This document shows, piece after piece, positions 1-8,735 of a DNA stretch of 64,000 nt. Source of the stretch: Denitromonas sp. (lineage in GTDB: Bacteria; Pseudomonadota; Gammaproteobacteria; Burkholderiales; Rhodocyclaceae); contig NZ_JAUCBR010000004.1 in assembly GCF_034676725.1 (NCBI RefSeq), positions 4,306,001 to 4,370,000 of the forward strand, given 5' to 3'. Position 1 is the stretch's first letter. Each line of letters opens with the position of its first letter. The position numbers and the translations under genes are program-made. The notes beneath the pieces were generated by a model, which searched no databases, was not told where the DNA came from, and saw nothing but the letters and a program-made list of their open reading frames with translations.

Positions 1-172
1 GCAGCTCGTAGCGGTACTCGTCCATGAAGGCGGGATCCTGCTGGCACGCTGCGTAGGCTTCACGCAGGCTGTCCAAGGCGGGGATCAGGGTTTCTGCAAC
101 GAACACGCCACCATAGGGGCCAAAGTGGCCCTGCGCGTCCGGCATCTGATACGGCGTGTCAGCCATCTGCAT
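1..172 (-). CDS. trpB: Tryptophan synthase beta chain, N-terminal part (runs off the left edge)
   Basis: Beta subunit of tryptophan synthase, the PLP enzyme that joins indole to L-serine in the last step of tryptophan synthesis. Only about 57 N-terminal residues are present. They include GHFGPYGGVFVAETLIPAL, the conserved TrpB N-terminus, followed by DEYRYEL. I chose the ATG at 172 because a GGAG lies 6 bases upstream; a second in-frame ATG at 166 is possible. The start overlaps the end of trpF by 14 bases, so the two are probably translationally coupled. The PLP lysine and the rest of the enzyme lie outside the window. Confidence 0.93.
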   Translation of the reverse strand, partial: MQMADTPYQMPDAQGHFGPYGGVFVAETLIPALDSLREAYAACQQDPAFMDEYRYEL

Positions 173-782
173 CTCTCACTCCGGAAATGAACCGGGCGAT
201 TGCCCCGGCATCCTTGATTCCCTTGCCCGCCTCGACGCCACTGGACACGTCCACGGCCCAGGGGCGAATCCGCCGCACGGCCTCGGTGACGTTGTCCGCC
301 GACAAGCCACCCGACAGGATCAGGGGGCGATCGAAATCCGGGGGAATCAGGGACCAATCAAACACTTTTCCACCACCGCCATAGCCTTCGACAAAGGCGT
401 CGAGGAGCAGGCCACGGGCCGACGGAAAGCAAGCTGCGTATTCTATCAGATCGACCCCGGCGCGCATCCGGGCGGCACGAATGTAAGGCCGACCGTACTG
501 CAGGCAGTCGGCCTCCGTCTCATCGCCGTGGAACTGGAGCAGACCGATCGGCAGCCGGGCGAGCGCCTCGCGGACAAACGCCGGATCGGCGTTCACGAAC
601 AGGGCCACGATGGTCACGAAGGGCGGCACCCGCGCCATCAGGGCGGCGGCCTGGTCGATCGTCACATGGCGCGGGCTGGCCGGATAGAACACAAAGCCCA
701 GCGCGTCGGCACCGGCCGCCACGGCGGCGTCGACATCCTGCGCGCGGGTCAGTCCGCAGATCTTGATTCGGGTTCGGGGCAC
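159..782 (-). CDS. trpF: Phosphoribosylanthranilate isomerase
   Basis: Cytoplasmic TIM-barrel enzyme that isomerises N-(5-phosphoribosyl)anthranilate to CdRP in tryptophan synthesis. From the GTG at 782 the protein is 207 aa, the usual TrpF size, and begins PRTRIKICGLTRAQDV. KICGLTR carries the catalytic cysteine near residue 7, and AVDVSSGVE near the C-terminus carries the catalytic aspartate. The frame stays open upstream to 866, but that stretch encodes nothing TrpF-like. The start lies inside the end of truA (34-base overlap) and the stop lies inside trpB, so truA-trpF-trpB read as one compact transcript. No other trp genes appear in the window. Confidence 0.95.
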   Translation of the reverse strand: MPRTRIKICGLTRAQDVDAAVAAGADALGFVFYPASPRHVTIDQAAALMARVPPFVTIVALFVNADPAFVREALARLPIGLLQFHGDETEADCLQYGRPYIRAARMRAGVDLIEYAACFPSARGLLLDAFVEGYGGGGKVFDWSLIPPDFDRPLILSGGLSADNVTEAVRRIRPWAVDVSSGVEAGKGIKDAGAIARFISGVRDADG

Positions 783-1591
783 GGCATGGGCAACGCAAAT
801 TGAGGAGTGCAAATGATACGCCCCTGCCCCGGCAAGGACCATTGATCCGGATACTCGACCCCGCACAGATACAGGCCAGCGGCGGCAAAGGTTGGCGCCG
901 CGCGGGTACGGTCCCGCCCACGCAGCAGCTCACCCATCCAGCCGACCGGCTGCGCGCCCTTGCCGATATACACCAGCGCGCCGACCAGATTGCGGATCAT
1001 GTGATGCAGGAAGGCGTCCGCACAGAAATCGAAGACCACGAACTCGCCGCAGCGCTGGACATGCGCATGGCGCATCCGGCGTACCGGCGAATGGGCCTGG
1101 CAGCCCGCTGCACGAAAGGCCGAGAAATCGTGCTCGCCAAGCAGCACCTGCGCCGCCTCAGCCATGCGCGCGGCCGCGAGCGGACGATGAAACCAGCCAA
1201 CGCGGGCATTGAGCAAGGCCGGCCGCACCGGGCCGTTGAACAAGACATATCGGTAGTGGCGCGCCGTGGCACTGAAGCGGGCATGGAAGTCGGCCCCGAC
1301 CGGTTGCGCCCAGCGCACGGCCACGCCATCAGGCAAGTGGCTATTGACCCCCCTCACCCACGCGCTCACCGGACGCACCACCGGCGCGTCGAAATGCACG
1401 ATCTGCGTCGTGGCGTGCACCCCGGTGTCGGTGCGTCCGGCGCACACCGTCGGCACGGCGGTGTCGGCAACACAGGCCAGCGCCCGCTCCAGCGCATCCT
1501 GCACCGTCCGGCCGTGAGGTTGTGTCTGCCAACCCTCGAAGGACTCGCCGGCATACTCCACACTCAGCACAATGCGCGTCACATCCGCCAC
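749..1591 (-). CDS. truA: tRNA pseudouridine(38-40) synthase
   Basis: Converts uridines 38-40 of the tRNA anticodon arm to pseudouridine. The protein has 280 aa, slightly longer than the usual 260-270 because of a short C-terminal tail. The N-terminal RIVLSVEYAGESFEGWQ is typical. CAGRTDTGVHA near residue 50 contains the catalytic aspartate of the family motif GRTDxGV. The start is GTG, supported by GGAG 7 bases upstream, and it overlaps the preceding membrane-protein gene by 13 bases. The position between fimV and trpF is the standard betaproteobacterial arrangement. Confidence 0.96.
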   Translation of the reverse strand: MADVTRIVLSVEYAGESFEGWQTQPHGRTVQDALERALACVADTAVPTVCAGRTDTGVHATTQIVHFDAPVVRPVSAWVRGVNSHLPDGVAVRWAQPVGADFHARFSATARHYRYVLFNGPVRPALLNARVGWFHRPLAAARMAEAAQVLLGEHDFSAFRAAGCQAHSPVRRMRHAHVQRCGEFVVFDFCADAFLHHMIRNLVGALVYIGKGAQPVGWMGELLRGRDRTRAAPTFAAAGLYLCGVEYPDQWSLPGQGRIICTPQFALPMPCPEPESRSAD

Positions 1592-2184
1592 CAGAAGACT
1601 CCCACCCCGGCCAAAATCACCGCAGCCATGGCACTGCGGTCCTGCCAGCGCATGGGCATCACGTCAAGCGTCAGCGCCCGGGCGCCCCCCGGCGCCTCGA
1701 CCGTCTCCAGCCAGCTGCGCCATTGCAGCTTCGGGCCATCGAGCTCCGCCAGCACCAGGCTGAGCCGGACCGCCACCCGATCGGGCGACACGCCCAGCGG
1801 ACGCAGAGCGGCGGCCAGCACATGCAGCGCCAGGACGAGTCGCGCCACCGGCATCCTGGCCAGCAGGATCGACACCAGGGAAACCATGGCCAACAGCCGG
1901 GCGGCGTGCGTCGCCCCCAGCGCCAGGCCGTCCCAGGTCGGGCTTGCGGCCGTCCAGACCGGCAACATCGCCGTTCCGGGGGTCGCGAACCCGAACATCA
2001 GGACGATCACCACCAGCAACACGCGAATACGGCGCACCAGCTTGGCCGTTCGGGTCGCATCGATCGCCGCTGCCAACGCCACCAGGCCGAGCGCGGCCAC
2101 CCACACCCCGACGGGCGGCAGTGCCTGAACGAAAACGGCGACGCCCGCCCAAAGGGTGAGCATCGCCGCCGGATGAAGCACCAT
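1579..2184 (-). CDS. EcfT/CbiQ-like integral membrane protein, no partner ATPase nearby
   Basis: Membrane protein of about 201 aa with hydrophobic segments near residues 5-20, 23-38 and 50-75 and a last one at the C-terminus (MAAVILAGVGVFWW). The middle part, around DATRTAKLVRRIR and then ARLLAMVSLVSILLARMP, resembles the transmembrane T component of energy-coupling-factor (vitamin/metal) transporters of the CbiQ/EcfT family. The resemblance is by pattern only. No ECF ATPase or substrate-binding S component is adjacent. It follows fimV by 29 bases and overlaps truA by 13. A GTG three bases before the chosen ATG is an alternative start. It could instead be an unrelated polytopic protein. Confidence 0.6.
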   Translation of the reverse strand: MVLHPAAMLTLWAGVAVFVQALPPVGVWVAALGLVALAAAIDATRTAKLVRRIRVLLVVIVLMFGFATPGTAMLPVWTAASPTWDGLALGATHAARLLAMVSLVSILLARMPVARLVLALHVLAAALRPLGVSPDRVAVRLSLVLAELDGPKLQWRSWLETVEAPGGARALTLDVMPMRWQDRSAMAAVILAGVGVFWWRM

Positions 2185-2213
2185 CACGTCAGTCAGTGCG
2201 GATCATGCAAGGC

Positions 2214-5200
2214 TCACCCCAACCGGGCAAACACGGCACGTGCCTGCTCCTGCTGAGCGTCGTTGCCGTCGCGGATGACCTCTTCGAGCAACTCGCGGGC
2301 GCCTTCGGCATCGCCCATTTCTTCATAGGCGCGCGCCAGCTCCAGCTTGGTATCGACTTCCTGGTTCAACTCATCGTCGTCCGGCATGTCGGGCATGCTC
2401 CGACTGTCGGTCAGCGAAGTCACGACGCTCTTCGACAGCGAGGCCATCATGTCGTCTTCCTGCGCGGCTTCATCCGCCACGGGCTTGCGGGCATCGCTCG
2501 GCGCCGGTTCATCGAACACCGGCGGGACGTCGTCCAGATCTTCAGTCGTATCCGCCTCGCTCTCGGCGACCGGCGGTGTGTCTTCACTTGCTGCCGGCGT
2601 TGCCTCGACCTCGGACGGCGCGTCGTCCGCGCCTTCCAGATCCAGGCTGATATCGGACAGGTCCAGCGACGTCGCCATCATCGGGCTGTCATCGCCTTCC
2701 GCGGCTTTCGCCTCGTCCAGATCGAAATCGAAATCGAGCAGGCTGCCGTCGAAATTGGTCTTTTCCAGATCGACCACGGACTCGCTACCGACATCCTCGA
2801 CACGCTCGTCAGGCCCTTCTTCCTTGGCCGTATCGGGCGCAGACGCTGCCACATCGGCATCGAACTCGAGATCGCTCACTTTCCCGAGATCGGTCTCGGT
2901 GTCATCGACGCCGTTGACCCGCGTGCTGTCGAGCGACGCATCGGCGGTCTCATCCGGCTCGGCCAGATCCAGGTTGAACTCAAGGCCGGTGTCGGTGGTC
3001 GTGAAGCTGTCATTCAGCGTACGCCCGGCCACTTCGGTCGCTTCCATCGAGGCGGCATCGGCAGCCGGCGGCTCGACCGCATCGTCAAGCTCCAGATCGA
3101 AGTCGAGATCACCGGCGTCCAGGCCTTCGGGCAGGGTTTCAGAAGCGGCCTGATCGAGTTCCGACACCGCTTCGCCCTGGGCGCTGGCCGCCGCTTCGAG
3201 ATCGGAGTCGGTGAACTGGTTCAGATCACCCGGAATCGCCCAGGTGTCCTTGAGCTGGGAGGGCGACGGGGCGTCGGGGTTCGGCACCGAGGCCGACAGA
3301 TCCAGCGACATTTCCGCGTTGTCCTCGCCATCGATGGCTGCATCGATATCGGACGGCGCGTCCACCTCGGCCGGCGCAGCTGCCTTGGGCGGCACCGGGG
3401 CTTCCGCCGCTGGTGCGGAAAACGCCTCGCTGTCGTCCGCTGGCGGAGCCGCCTTGAAATCTTCATCGGCCGGCAGTTCGTCATCCAGCGGCAGGTCGAT
3501 CTCGCTTTGCGGGCCACGCAGGAACAACGGGTTGTCCGGATCGAGCTTGCGCCCCATCTCGGCCGCCTTCACCCAGTCCGGACCATTGCCACCGGTGACC
3601 GAATACAGCTCGGTTGCCGTGGTCTCGAACTGCTTCATGTTCTTGCGCTGGCCGTAGATCTCCATCAGCTTCAGATGCACGGCCGTGCGGTTCGGATCGC
3701 CCTTGAGGGCATCGAGGAGAATCTCCTCGGCCTGGGCATCGCGCCCGTACGCCATATAGACGTCGGCTTCGGCCACCGGGTCCACGCCCTCGTCGGCATC
3801 GATGGCAGACAGGCCGGACTGGCTGAAGTCAGTCTGAATCAGGCTGCTGCTGCCGGTATCGACACTTTGACCACCGGTTTCACCAAACACCGAGTTCTGA
3901 TCGGGCGGGAACACCGACGCCATGGCGGTCGCCTCCGGCGCCCCCCCCCGCGCGGTTCTTGCGGCTACGCAGCAAGCCATAGCCCAGCAACAAGGCCAGG
4001 ATGCCGCCCCCACCGTACAACGTGGTCGGGTTGGCCAGCAGCGACTCGAGGAAACTCGGCTCGGCCGGCGGCGGTGCTGCCGGTGGCGGTGCTGCCGGCG
4101 CGGGCGTAGGGGCCGGGGCCGGTTCGGGGGCCGCGGCTACCGGTGCCGGCGGCTCGGCCGCGGCGGGCGCATCGGCTGCCGGGGCCGTCGGCTCGGCGGC
4201 GACCAGCGCCTTGAGTTCCTTGTCGAGCGCGTCCTGTTGCGCAGCGCTGGCAGGCGTTTCGGGCTTTTGTTCGACCACCGGTTCAGGCGTCTGGGCCACC
4301 GGCGGTGCCGATTCGGTCGTGGCCGCCGGCGCGGGCGGCGCGGCACTGGCCTGCTTCTGAAGCGCGGCCAGGTTTTCGTTCTTCAGTGCGATGAGCTTCT
4401 GGAGTTCGGCGATATTCGCTTCGAGTGCGGCCAGGCGGTCAGTGGCCTCACGCAAGGCCTTGTCACGCGCGACCAGGTCTTCTTCGAGCGATTTCAGGCG
4501 TTCTGCCGCGGCAGCCATCTCCCCGCCAGCGACGTCGGCCGCGGGCTTGGCCTCGTCAACCGTCTTGGAGACCTTGACCTGATCCTTACTCGCAGCACTG
4601 GGCAGCGCCGGTTCTTCGACCTTGGCGGTAATCTTGCCGCTGCTGCTCTGGCTGGACGGCGCCTCTTCGGGCGTCGCCTCCGCCACGCGGGCAGCGATCC
4701 GGCGGCGGTACTCGGCGAAATCCGCCGCATGGGCGACGATTTCCCGGCGCGCCTCGCCTTGCGGGATGGCCGTCGCCGCCGCCGCATCCGGCACATTCAG
4801 GATCACGCCGGAGCGCAGCCGGTTGACGTTGTTGTCAACGAAGGCTTCCGGGTTGGCGCGGTACAGCGCGACCAGCATCTGGTCCATCGCCACACCCTGC
4901 GGCAGGTGCTGCGCGGCAATCTTTCCCAGCGTATCGCCGCGGCGAACCGTGTAGCGATCAGCGCCCTGCCCGCCGGCGCTCTGCCCGCCAATGGGCCGCG
5001 CAGCGGTGGCGCGCGGTTGCGCCACGGGCGGCGCGGCAACGTCGGCCGATGCAGCCGGTGCCGGCATGGCGGGCGGATCGAGCAGGAAGGTGTATTCGCG
5101 AAGCAGGCGGCCGGACTGCCAGTTCAGTTCGACCAGCAAACTGACAAAGGGATCGTTGACCGGTTTGGCGCTGCTGAGTCGCACATAGGGCTTACCGCCC

Positions 5201-5469
5201 CGCTGCTCAACGGCCATCCGGATCGAGGTCAGTGCGGGCGCGTAGCTCAGCTTGGCGGCCTTGAACGCCTCCGGCGCCGCCACGGTCGCCGTCATCGACT
5301 TGACTTCATCGGCCGTGGCATTGAGCTCGATCTCCGCCCTGAGTGGCTGTCCAAGCGCACTGAGTACGGAAATGCGACCCAGGCCGGCGGCCTGCGCACT
5401 GAGCGGCAGCGCCGCGATCGTGGCCGCAATGACGGTGGCCCTGAGAGAGGTCTTCTGGAAGGTATTCAA
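2214..5469 (-). CDS. fimV: FimV family peptidoglycan-binding hub protein, frameshifted at a C9 tract
   Basis: FimV organises the cell pole for type IV pili and twitching motility. The protein is 1084 aa if one base is removed. It has a signal peptide (AATIAALPLSAQAA), then a FimV N-terminal domain beginning GLGRISVLSALGQPL. A LysM domain (YTVRRGDTLGKIAAQHLP) follows, then a coiled coil (about KSLEEDLVARDKALREATDR), a Pro/Ala-rich linker and one transmembrane helix (GGGGILALLLGYGLL). The cytoplasmic part is very acidic, with a C-terminal tetratricopeptide region ending EVIRDGNDAQQEQARAVFARLG. The start is TTG at 5469 with GAGGA 7 bases upstream. The frame breaks at 3941-3949 (nine C on the plus strand), just after the membrane helix. 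Eight C would restore it. Confidence 0.9.
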
Positions 5470-5662
5470 AACCGCATCCTCGCACTGGAGCAATACAGGA
5501 TTGCGAACATATCATTATGGATAGGGCGTATCAAGCCAGTATCCACTTTAAGTATTATCCGCAATACCTTAAAACGGAAGGAAAATTTCCTTCTCCGGTC
5601 TGCCAGCCAATGACAAGCACGGTCTTACAGGCGTCATATTCCGTCCCGGACGGTCTCGACGC

Positions 5663-5686
5663 GGCCCGGCGTTTTCACGCCGGGCC
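5663..5686 (-). terminator. Strong hairpin after asd, possible terminator without a U tract
   Basis: Perfect 10-bp inverted repeat GGCCCGGCGT / ACGCCGGGCC with loop TTTC, 9 bases past the asd stop codon on the transcribed strand. No T run follows, so it may be a weak terminator or a 3'-end stabiliser. It separates asd from fimV, whose promoter should lie in the remaining stretch up to 5469. Confidence 0.45.
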
Positions 5687-5694
5687 CGTGTGGC

Positions 5695-6813
5695 TTACTG
5701 TTCGAGCAGGATGCGCAACATCCGGCGCAACGGCTCGGCAGCCCCCCACAACAGTTGGTCGCCCACGGTGAAGGCAGACAGGTAGTCCCCGCCCATCCCC
5801 ATCTTGCGCAGACGGCCCACCGGAACGCTCAGTGTGCCCGTCACTGCCGCGGGCGTGAGCTCTCGCATCGAGACCTCGCGCTCGTTGGGAATCACCTTGA
5901 CCGAACCGTTTGCCTTGGCCAGCATGTCATTTACTTCGTCAAGCGGGACGTCTTTCTTTAGCTTGATTGTCAACGCTTGCGAATGACAGCGCATGGCGCC
6001 CATGCGGATGCACAGCCCGTCGATGACGATGGGGCTGCCGCTGCGGCCGAGAATCTTGTTGGTTTCGGCCTGGCCCTTCCATTCTTCCTTGCTCTGGCCA
6101 TTGCCCAGATCCTTGTCGATCCAGGGAATCAGCGAGCCGGCCAGCGGCACGCCGAAGTGGTCGGTGGGCACGCCGCCATCACGCAGCGCACCGGCGACCT
6201 TGCGGTCGATATCGAGAATGGCGGACGCCGGATCGGCCAGCTCGCTCTTGACCACGCCGTGCAGCGCGCCCATCTGGTTGAGCAACTCGCGCATGTTCTG
6301 CGCGCCGGCGCCCGAGGCGGCCTGGTAGGTCATCGACGTGGCCCACTCGACCAGATCGTTCTGGAACAGGCCGCCAAGCGCCATCAGCATCAGGCTGACG
6401 GTGCAGTTGCCGCCGACGTAATCCTTCACGCCACGGACGAGGCCGTTGCGGATGACGTCCATGTTGACCGGGTCGAGCACGATGATCGCGTCGTCCTTCA
6501 TGCGCAGCGCCGAGGCGGCGTCGATCCAGTAGCCCGTCCACCCGGCGGCGCGCAGCTTGGGGAACACCTCGTTGGTGTAGTCGCCGCCCTGGCAGGTGAT
6601 GATCACGTCCATGGCCTTGAGCGCATCGATGCTGTTCGCATCCTGCAGCGGCGGTGCGTCCTTGCCGACATCGGGCGCGGCGCCCCCCGCATTGGAGGTG
6701 CTGAAGAATACCGGTTCGATCAGCGCAAAATCATTCTCTTCGCGCATCCGCTGCATGAGGACCGACCCCACCATCCCCCGCCAACCGACCAGACCCACTC
6801 GCTTCATTGCCAT
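5695..6813 (-). CDS. asd: Aspartate-semialdehyde dehydrogenase
   Basis: NADP-dependent reduction of beta-aspartyl phosphate to aspartate semialdehyde, the branch point to lysine/diaminopimelate, threonine and methionine. The protein has 372 aa. It starts MAMKRVGLVGWRGMVGSVLM, the N-terminus of the gammaproteobacterial-type (372-aa) enzymes. GGNCTVSLMLMALGGLF holds the catalytic cysteine near residue 135. AGGAA lies 7 bases before the ATG at 6813. The reading frame is open further upstream, but that part overlaps leuB in another frame. It lies 29 bases after leuB, so it is probably cotranscribed with the leu genes. Confidence 0.97.
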   Translation of the reverse strand: MAMKRVGLVGWRGMVGSVLMQRMREENDFALIEPVFFSTSNAGGAAPDVGKDAPPLQDANSIDALKAMDVIITCQGGDYTNEVFPKLRAAGWTGYWIDAASALRMKDDAIIVLDPVNMDVIRNGLVRGVKDYVGGNCTVSLMLMALGGLFQNDLVEWATSMTYQAASGAGAQNMRELLNQMGALHGVVKSELADPASAILDIDRKVAGALRDGGVPTDHFGVPLAGSLIPWIDKDLGNGQSKEEWKGQAETNKILGRSGSPIVIDGLCIRMGAMRCHSQALTIKLKKDVPLDEVNDMLAKANGSVKVIPNEREVSMRELTPAAVTGTLSVPVGRLRKMGMGGDYLSAFTVGDQLLWGAAEPLRRMLRILLEQ

Positions 6814-6842
6814 GATGTTTTCCTGATAATCAAATACTTGCG

Positions 6843-7904
6843 TCAGAGCGCCGCGATCACCGCGTCGCCCATTTCCACCGTGCCGACCTTGCGCGTGCCG
6901 GTCTCGAAGATGTCGCCCGTGCGATAGCCCTGTGCCAGCACCGACTTGACCGCGGCCTCGATGCGCTGCGCCGCGGCCTCCTGATTGAAGGTGTAGCGCA
7001 GCATCATGGCCACCGACAGGATGGTCGCCAGCGGGTTGGCCAGGCCCTTGCCGGCGATGTCCGGTGCCGAGCCGTGGCAGGGCTCGTACATGCCCTTGTT
7101 GTTCGCATCGAGCGAGGCCGAGGGCAGCATGCCGATGGAGCCGGTGAGCATGGCCGCTTCGTCGGACAGGATGTCGCCGAACATGTTGCCGGTCACCACC
7201 ACATCGAACTGCTTCGGGTTCTTCACCAGCTGCATGGCGGCGTTGTCGACCAGCATGTGGCTGAGCGTCACATCCGGGTAGTCGGCCGCCATGTCGATCA
7301 TCACGTCGCGCCACAGCTGGGTGCATTCGAGGACGTTCATCTTGTCGACCGAGCACAGCTTGCCGCCACGCTTCTGGGCAATCTCGAAGGCCACCTTGCC
7401 GATCCGGCGAATCTCCGACTCGCTGTAGATCATGGTGTTATAGCCCACGCGCTCGCCGTTGCGCTCTTCGATGCCGCGCGGCTGGCCGAAGTAGATGTCG
7501 CCGGTGAGCTCGCGCACGATCATGATGTCCAGACCGGCGACCAGCTCGGGCTTGAGCGACGAGGCGTTGGCCAGCTCCGGATACAGGATGGCCGGGCGCA
7601 GGTTGGCGAACAGGTTCAGCGCCTTGCGGATGCCCAGCAGGCCGCGCTCGGGGCGCTTCTCGCGCGGCAGCGTGTCCCACTGCGGGCCGCCGACGGCGCC
7701 GAGCAGCACGGCATCGGCCGCCTTGGCCAGCTTGAGCGTTTCCTCGGGCAGCGGCACGCCGGCCGCATCAACGGCGCAGCCGCCCAGATGGGCGGTTTCC
7801 GTTTCAAAGGGCAGTCCGTCCGAGCGCAGGGCGTCGAGCACGCGCAGCGCCTGGGCCATGATTTCGGGGCCGATACCATCACCGGGCAGCACACAGATTT
7901 TCAT
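6843..7904 (-). CDS. leuB: 3-isopropylmalate dehydrogenase
   Basis: Oxidative decarboxylation of 3-isopropylmalate with NAD in leucine synthesis. The protein has 353 aa and begins MKICVLPGDGIGPEIMAQAL. The family motif GSAPDIAGKGLANPLATILS is near residue 285, and the conserved substrate/Mg2+ aspartates lie in DNAAMQLVKNPKQFDVVV and around it. I prefer the ATG at 7904 over the longer frame to 7940, because GGAG lies 7-10 bases upstream and the protein then begins at the conserved beta strand. It is separated from leuD by 51 bases on the same strand. Confidence 0.97.
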   Translation of the reverse strand: MKICVLPGDGIGPEIMAQALRVLDALRSDGLPFETETAHLGGCAVDAAGVPLPEETLKLAKAADAVLLGAVGGPQWDTLPREKRPERGLLGIRKALNLFANLRPAILYPELANASSLKPELVAGLDIMIVRELTGDIYFGQPRGIEERNGERVGYNTMIYSESEIRRIGKVAFEIAQKRGGKLCSVDKMNVLECTQLWRDVMIDMAADYPDVTLSHMLVDNAAMQLVKNPKQFDVVVTGNMFGDILSDEAAMLTGSIGMLPSASLDANNKGMYEPCHGSAPDIAGKGLANPLATILSVAMMLRYTFNQEAAAQRIEAAVKSVLAQGYRTGDIFETGTRKVGTVEMGDAVIAAL

Positions 7905-7955
7905 TCGGTTCTCCGGCCGGCGCGCCAGGCGCACCGACATCGATTGGGTTCGCGA

Positions 7956-8594
7956 TCAGCGGAAGTAATAGGGATGCTCGGCCTTGCGGCGGGCTTCGAA
8001 GGCACGGATCTCATCTTCATGGCGCAGGGTCAGGCCGATCTCGTCCCAGCCGTTGAGCAGGCACTCCTTGCGGAAGGCGTCAATCTCGAACGCATGGGCC
8101 GTGCCGTTCGGCTCGATGACCTGCTGGGCCGCCAGATCGATGCGCAGCCGGTAGCCCTCGCTCGCCACACAGGCGGCAAACAGGCGGTCGACCACCTCGG
8201 CTGGCAGCCGGATCGGCAGCACGCCGTTCTTGAAGCAGTTGTTGAAGAAGATGTCGGCAAAGCTGGTGCCGATCAGCGCGCGGAAGCCGTAGTCATCCAG
8301 CGCCCAGGGCGCATGCTCGCGCGAGCTGCCGCAGCCGAAGTTGTCGCGGGTCAGCAGGATCTGCGCCCCGGCGTAGCGTGGCTGGTTGAGCACGAAGTCC
8401 GGATTCGGCTGGCGCTGGCGCGCGTCCATGCCCGGTTCGCCACGATCCAGGTAGCGCCATTCGTCAAACAGGTTCGGGCCGAAACCGCTACGCTGGATCG
8501 ACTTCAGGAACTGCTTGGGGATGATCGCATCGGTATCCACGTTCGCCCGGTCGAGCGGAGCGACGAGTCCATCGAGTGTTGTAAACGCACGCAT
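7956..8594 (-). CDS. leuD: 3-isopropylmalate dehydratase small subunit
   Basis: Small subunit (swivel domain) of isopropylmalate isomerase, partner of LeuC. The protein has 212 aa. It starts MRAFTTLDGLVAPLDRANVD with the conserved DTDAIIPKQFLK. FGCGSSREHAPWAL near residue 80 is the signature of the substrate-binding loop. Its ATG shares one base with the stop codon of the upstream small lipoprotein gene (TAATG), a typical coupling arrangement. Confidence 0.97.
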   Translation of the reverse strand: MRAFTTLDGLVAPLDRANVDTDAIIPKQFLKSIQRSGFGPNLFDEWRYLDRGEPGMDARQRQPNPDFVLNQPRYAGAQILLTRDNFGCGSSREHAPWALDDYGFRALIGTSFADIFFNNCFKNGVLPIRLPAEVVDRLFAACVASEGYRLRIDLAAQQVIEPNGTAHAFEIDAFRKECLLNGWDEIGLTLRHEDEIRAFEARRKAEHPYYFR

Positions 8595-8725
8595 TACTTT
8601 TTCGCCGCCTTCTGGATGGCTTCGCCACCCTTTTCAATATCCTGGCCCACGCCGCGCACGGTGTTGCATGCCGACAGGCTCCCCACGGCCATCACGGCCA
8701 CGATCAAGGCAATCAGTCGTTTCAT
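8594..8725 (-). CDS. Entericidin-like small lipoprotein between leuC and leuD
   Basis: A 43-residue protein beginning MKRLIALIVAVMAVGSLSAC and continuing NTVRGVGQDIEKGGEAIQ. It has a lipoprotein signal peptide with lipobox LSAC and the lipidated cysteine at residue 20. The short amphipathic tail GQDIEKGGEAIQKAA is characteristic of the entericidin A/B family, whose E. coli members form a toxin/antidote lipoprotein pair. Only one member is here. A GGAG lies upstream of the ATG. Its stop overlaps the leuD start (TAATG), and it lies 10 bases after leuC, so it is embedded in the leu operon. Its function in this setting is not known to me. Confidence 0.88.
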   Translation of the reverse strand: MKRLIALIVAVMAVGSLSACNTVRGVGQDIEKGGEAIQKAAKK

Positions 8726-8735
8726 CTCACGCTCC

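Noticed and set aside
2196..5613. Two long plus-strand frames (about 637 and 563 aa) opposite fimV
   Set aside because: They mirror the GC-rich codons of fimV, match no family and are full of Arg/Gly/His as expected for antisense shadows.
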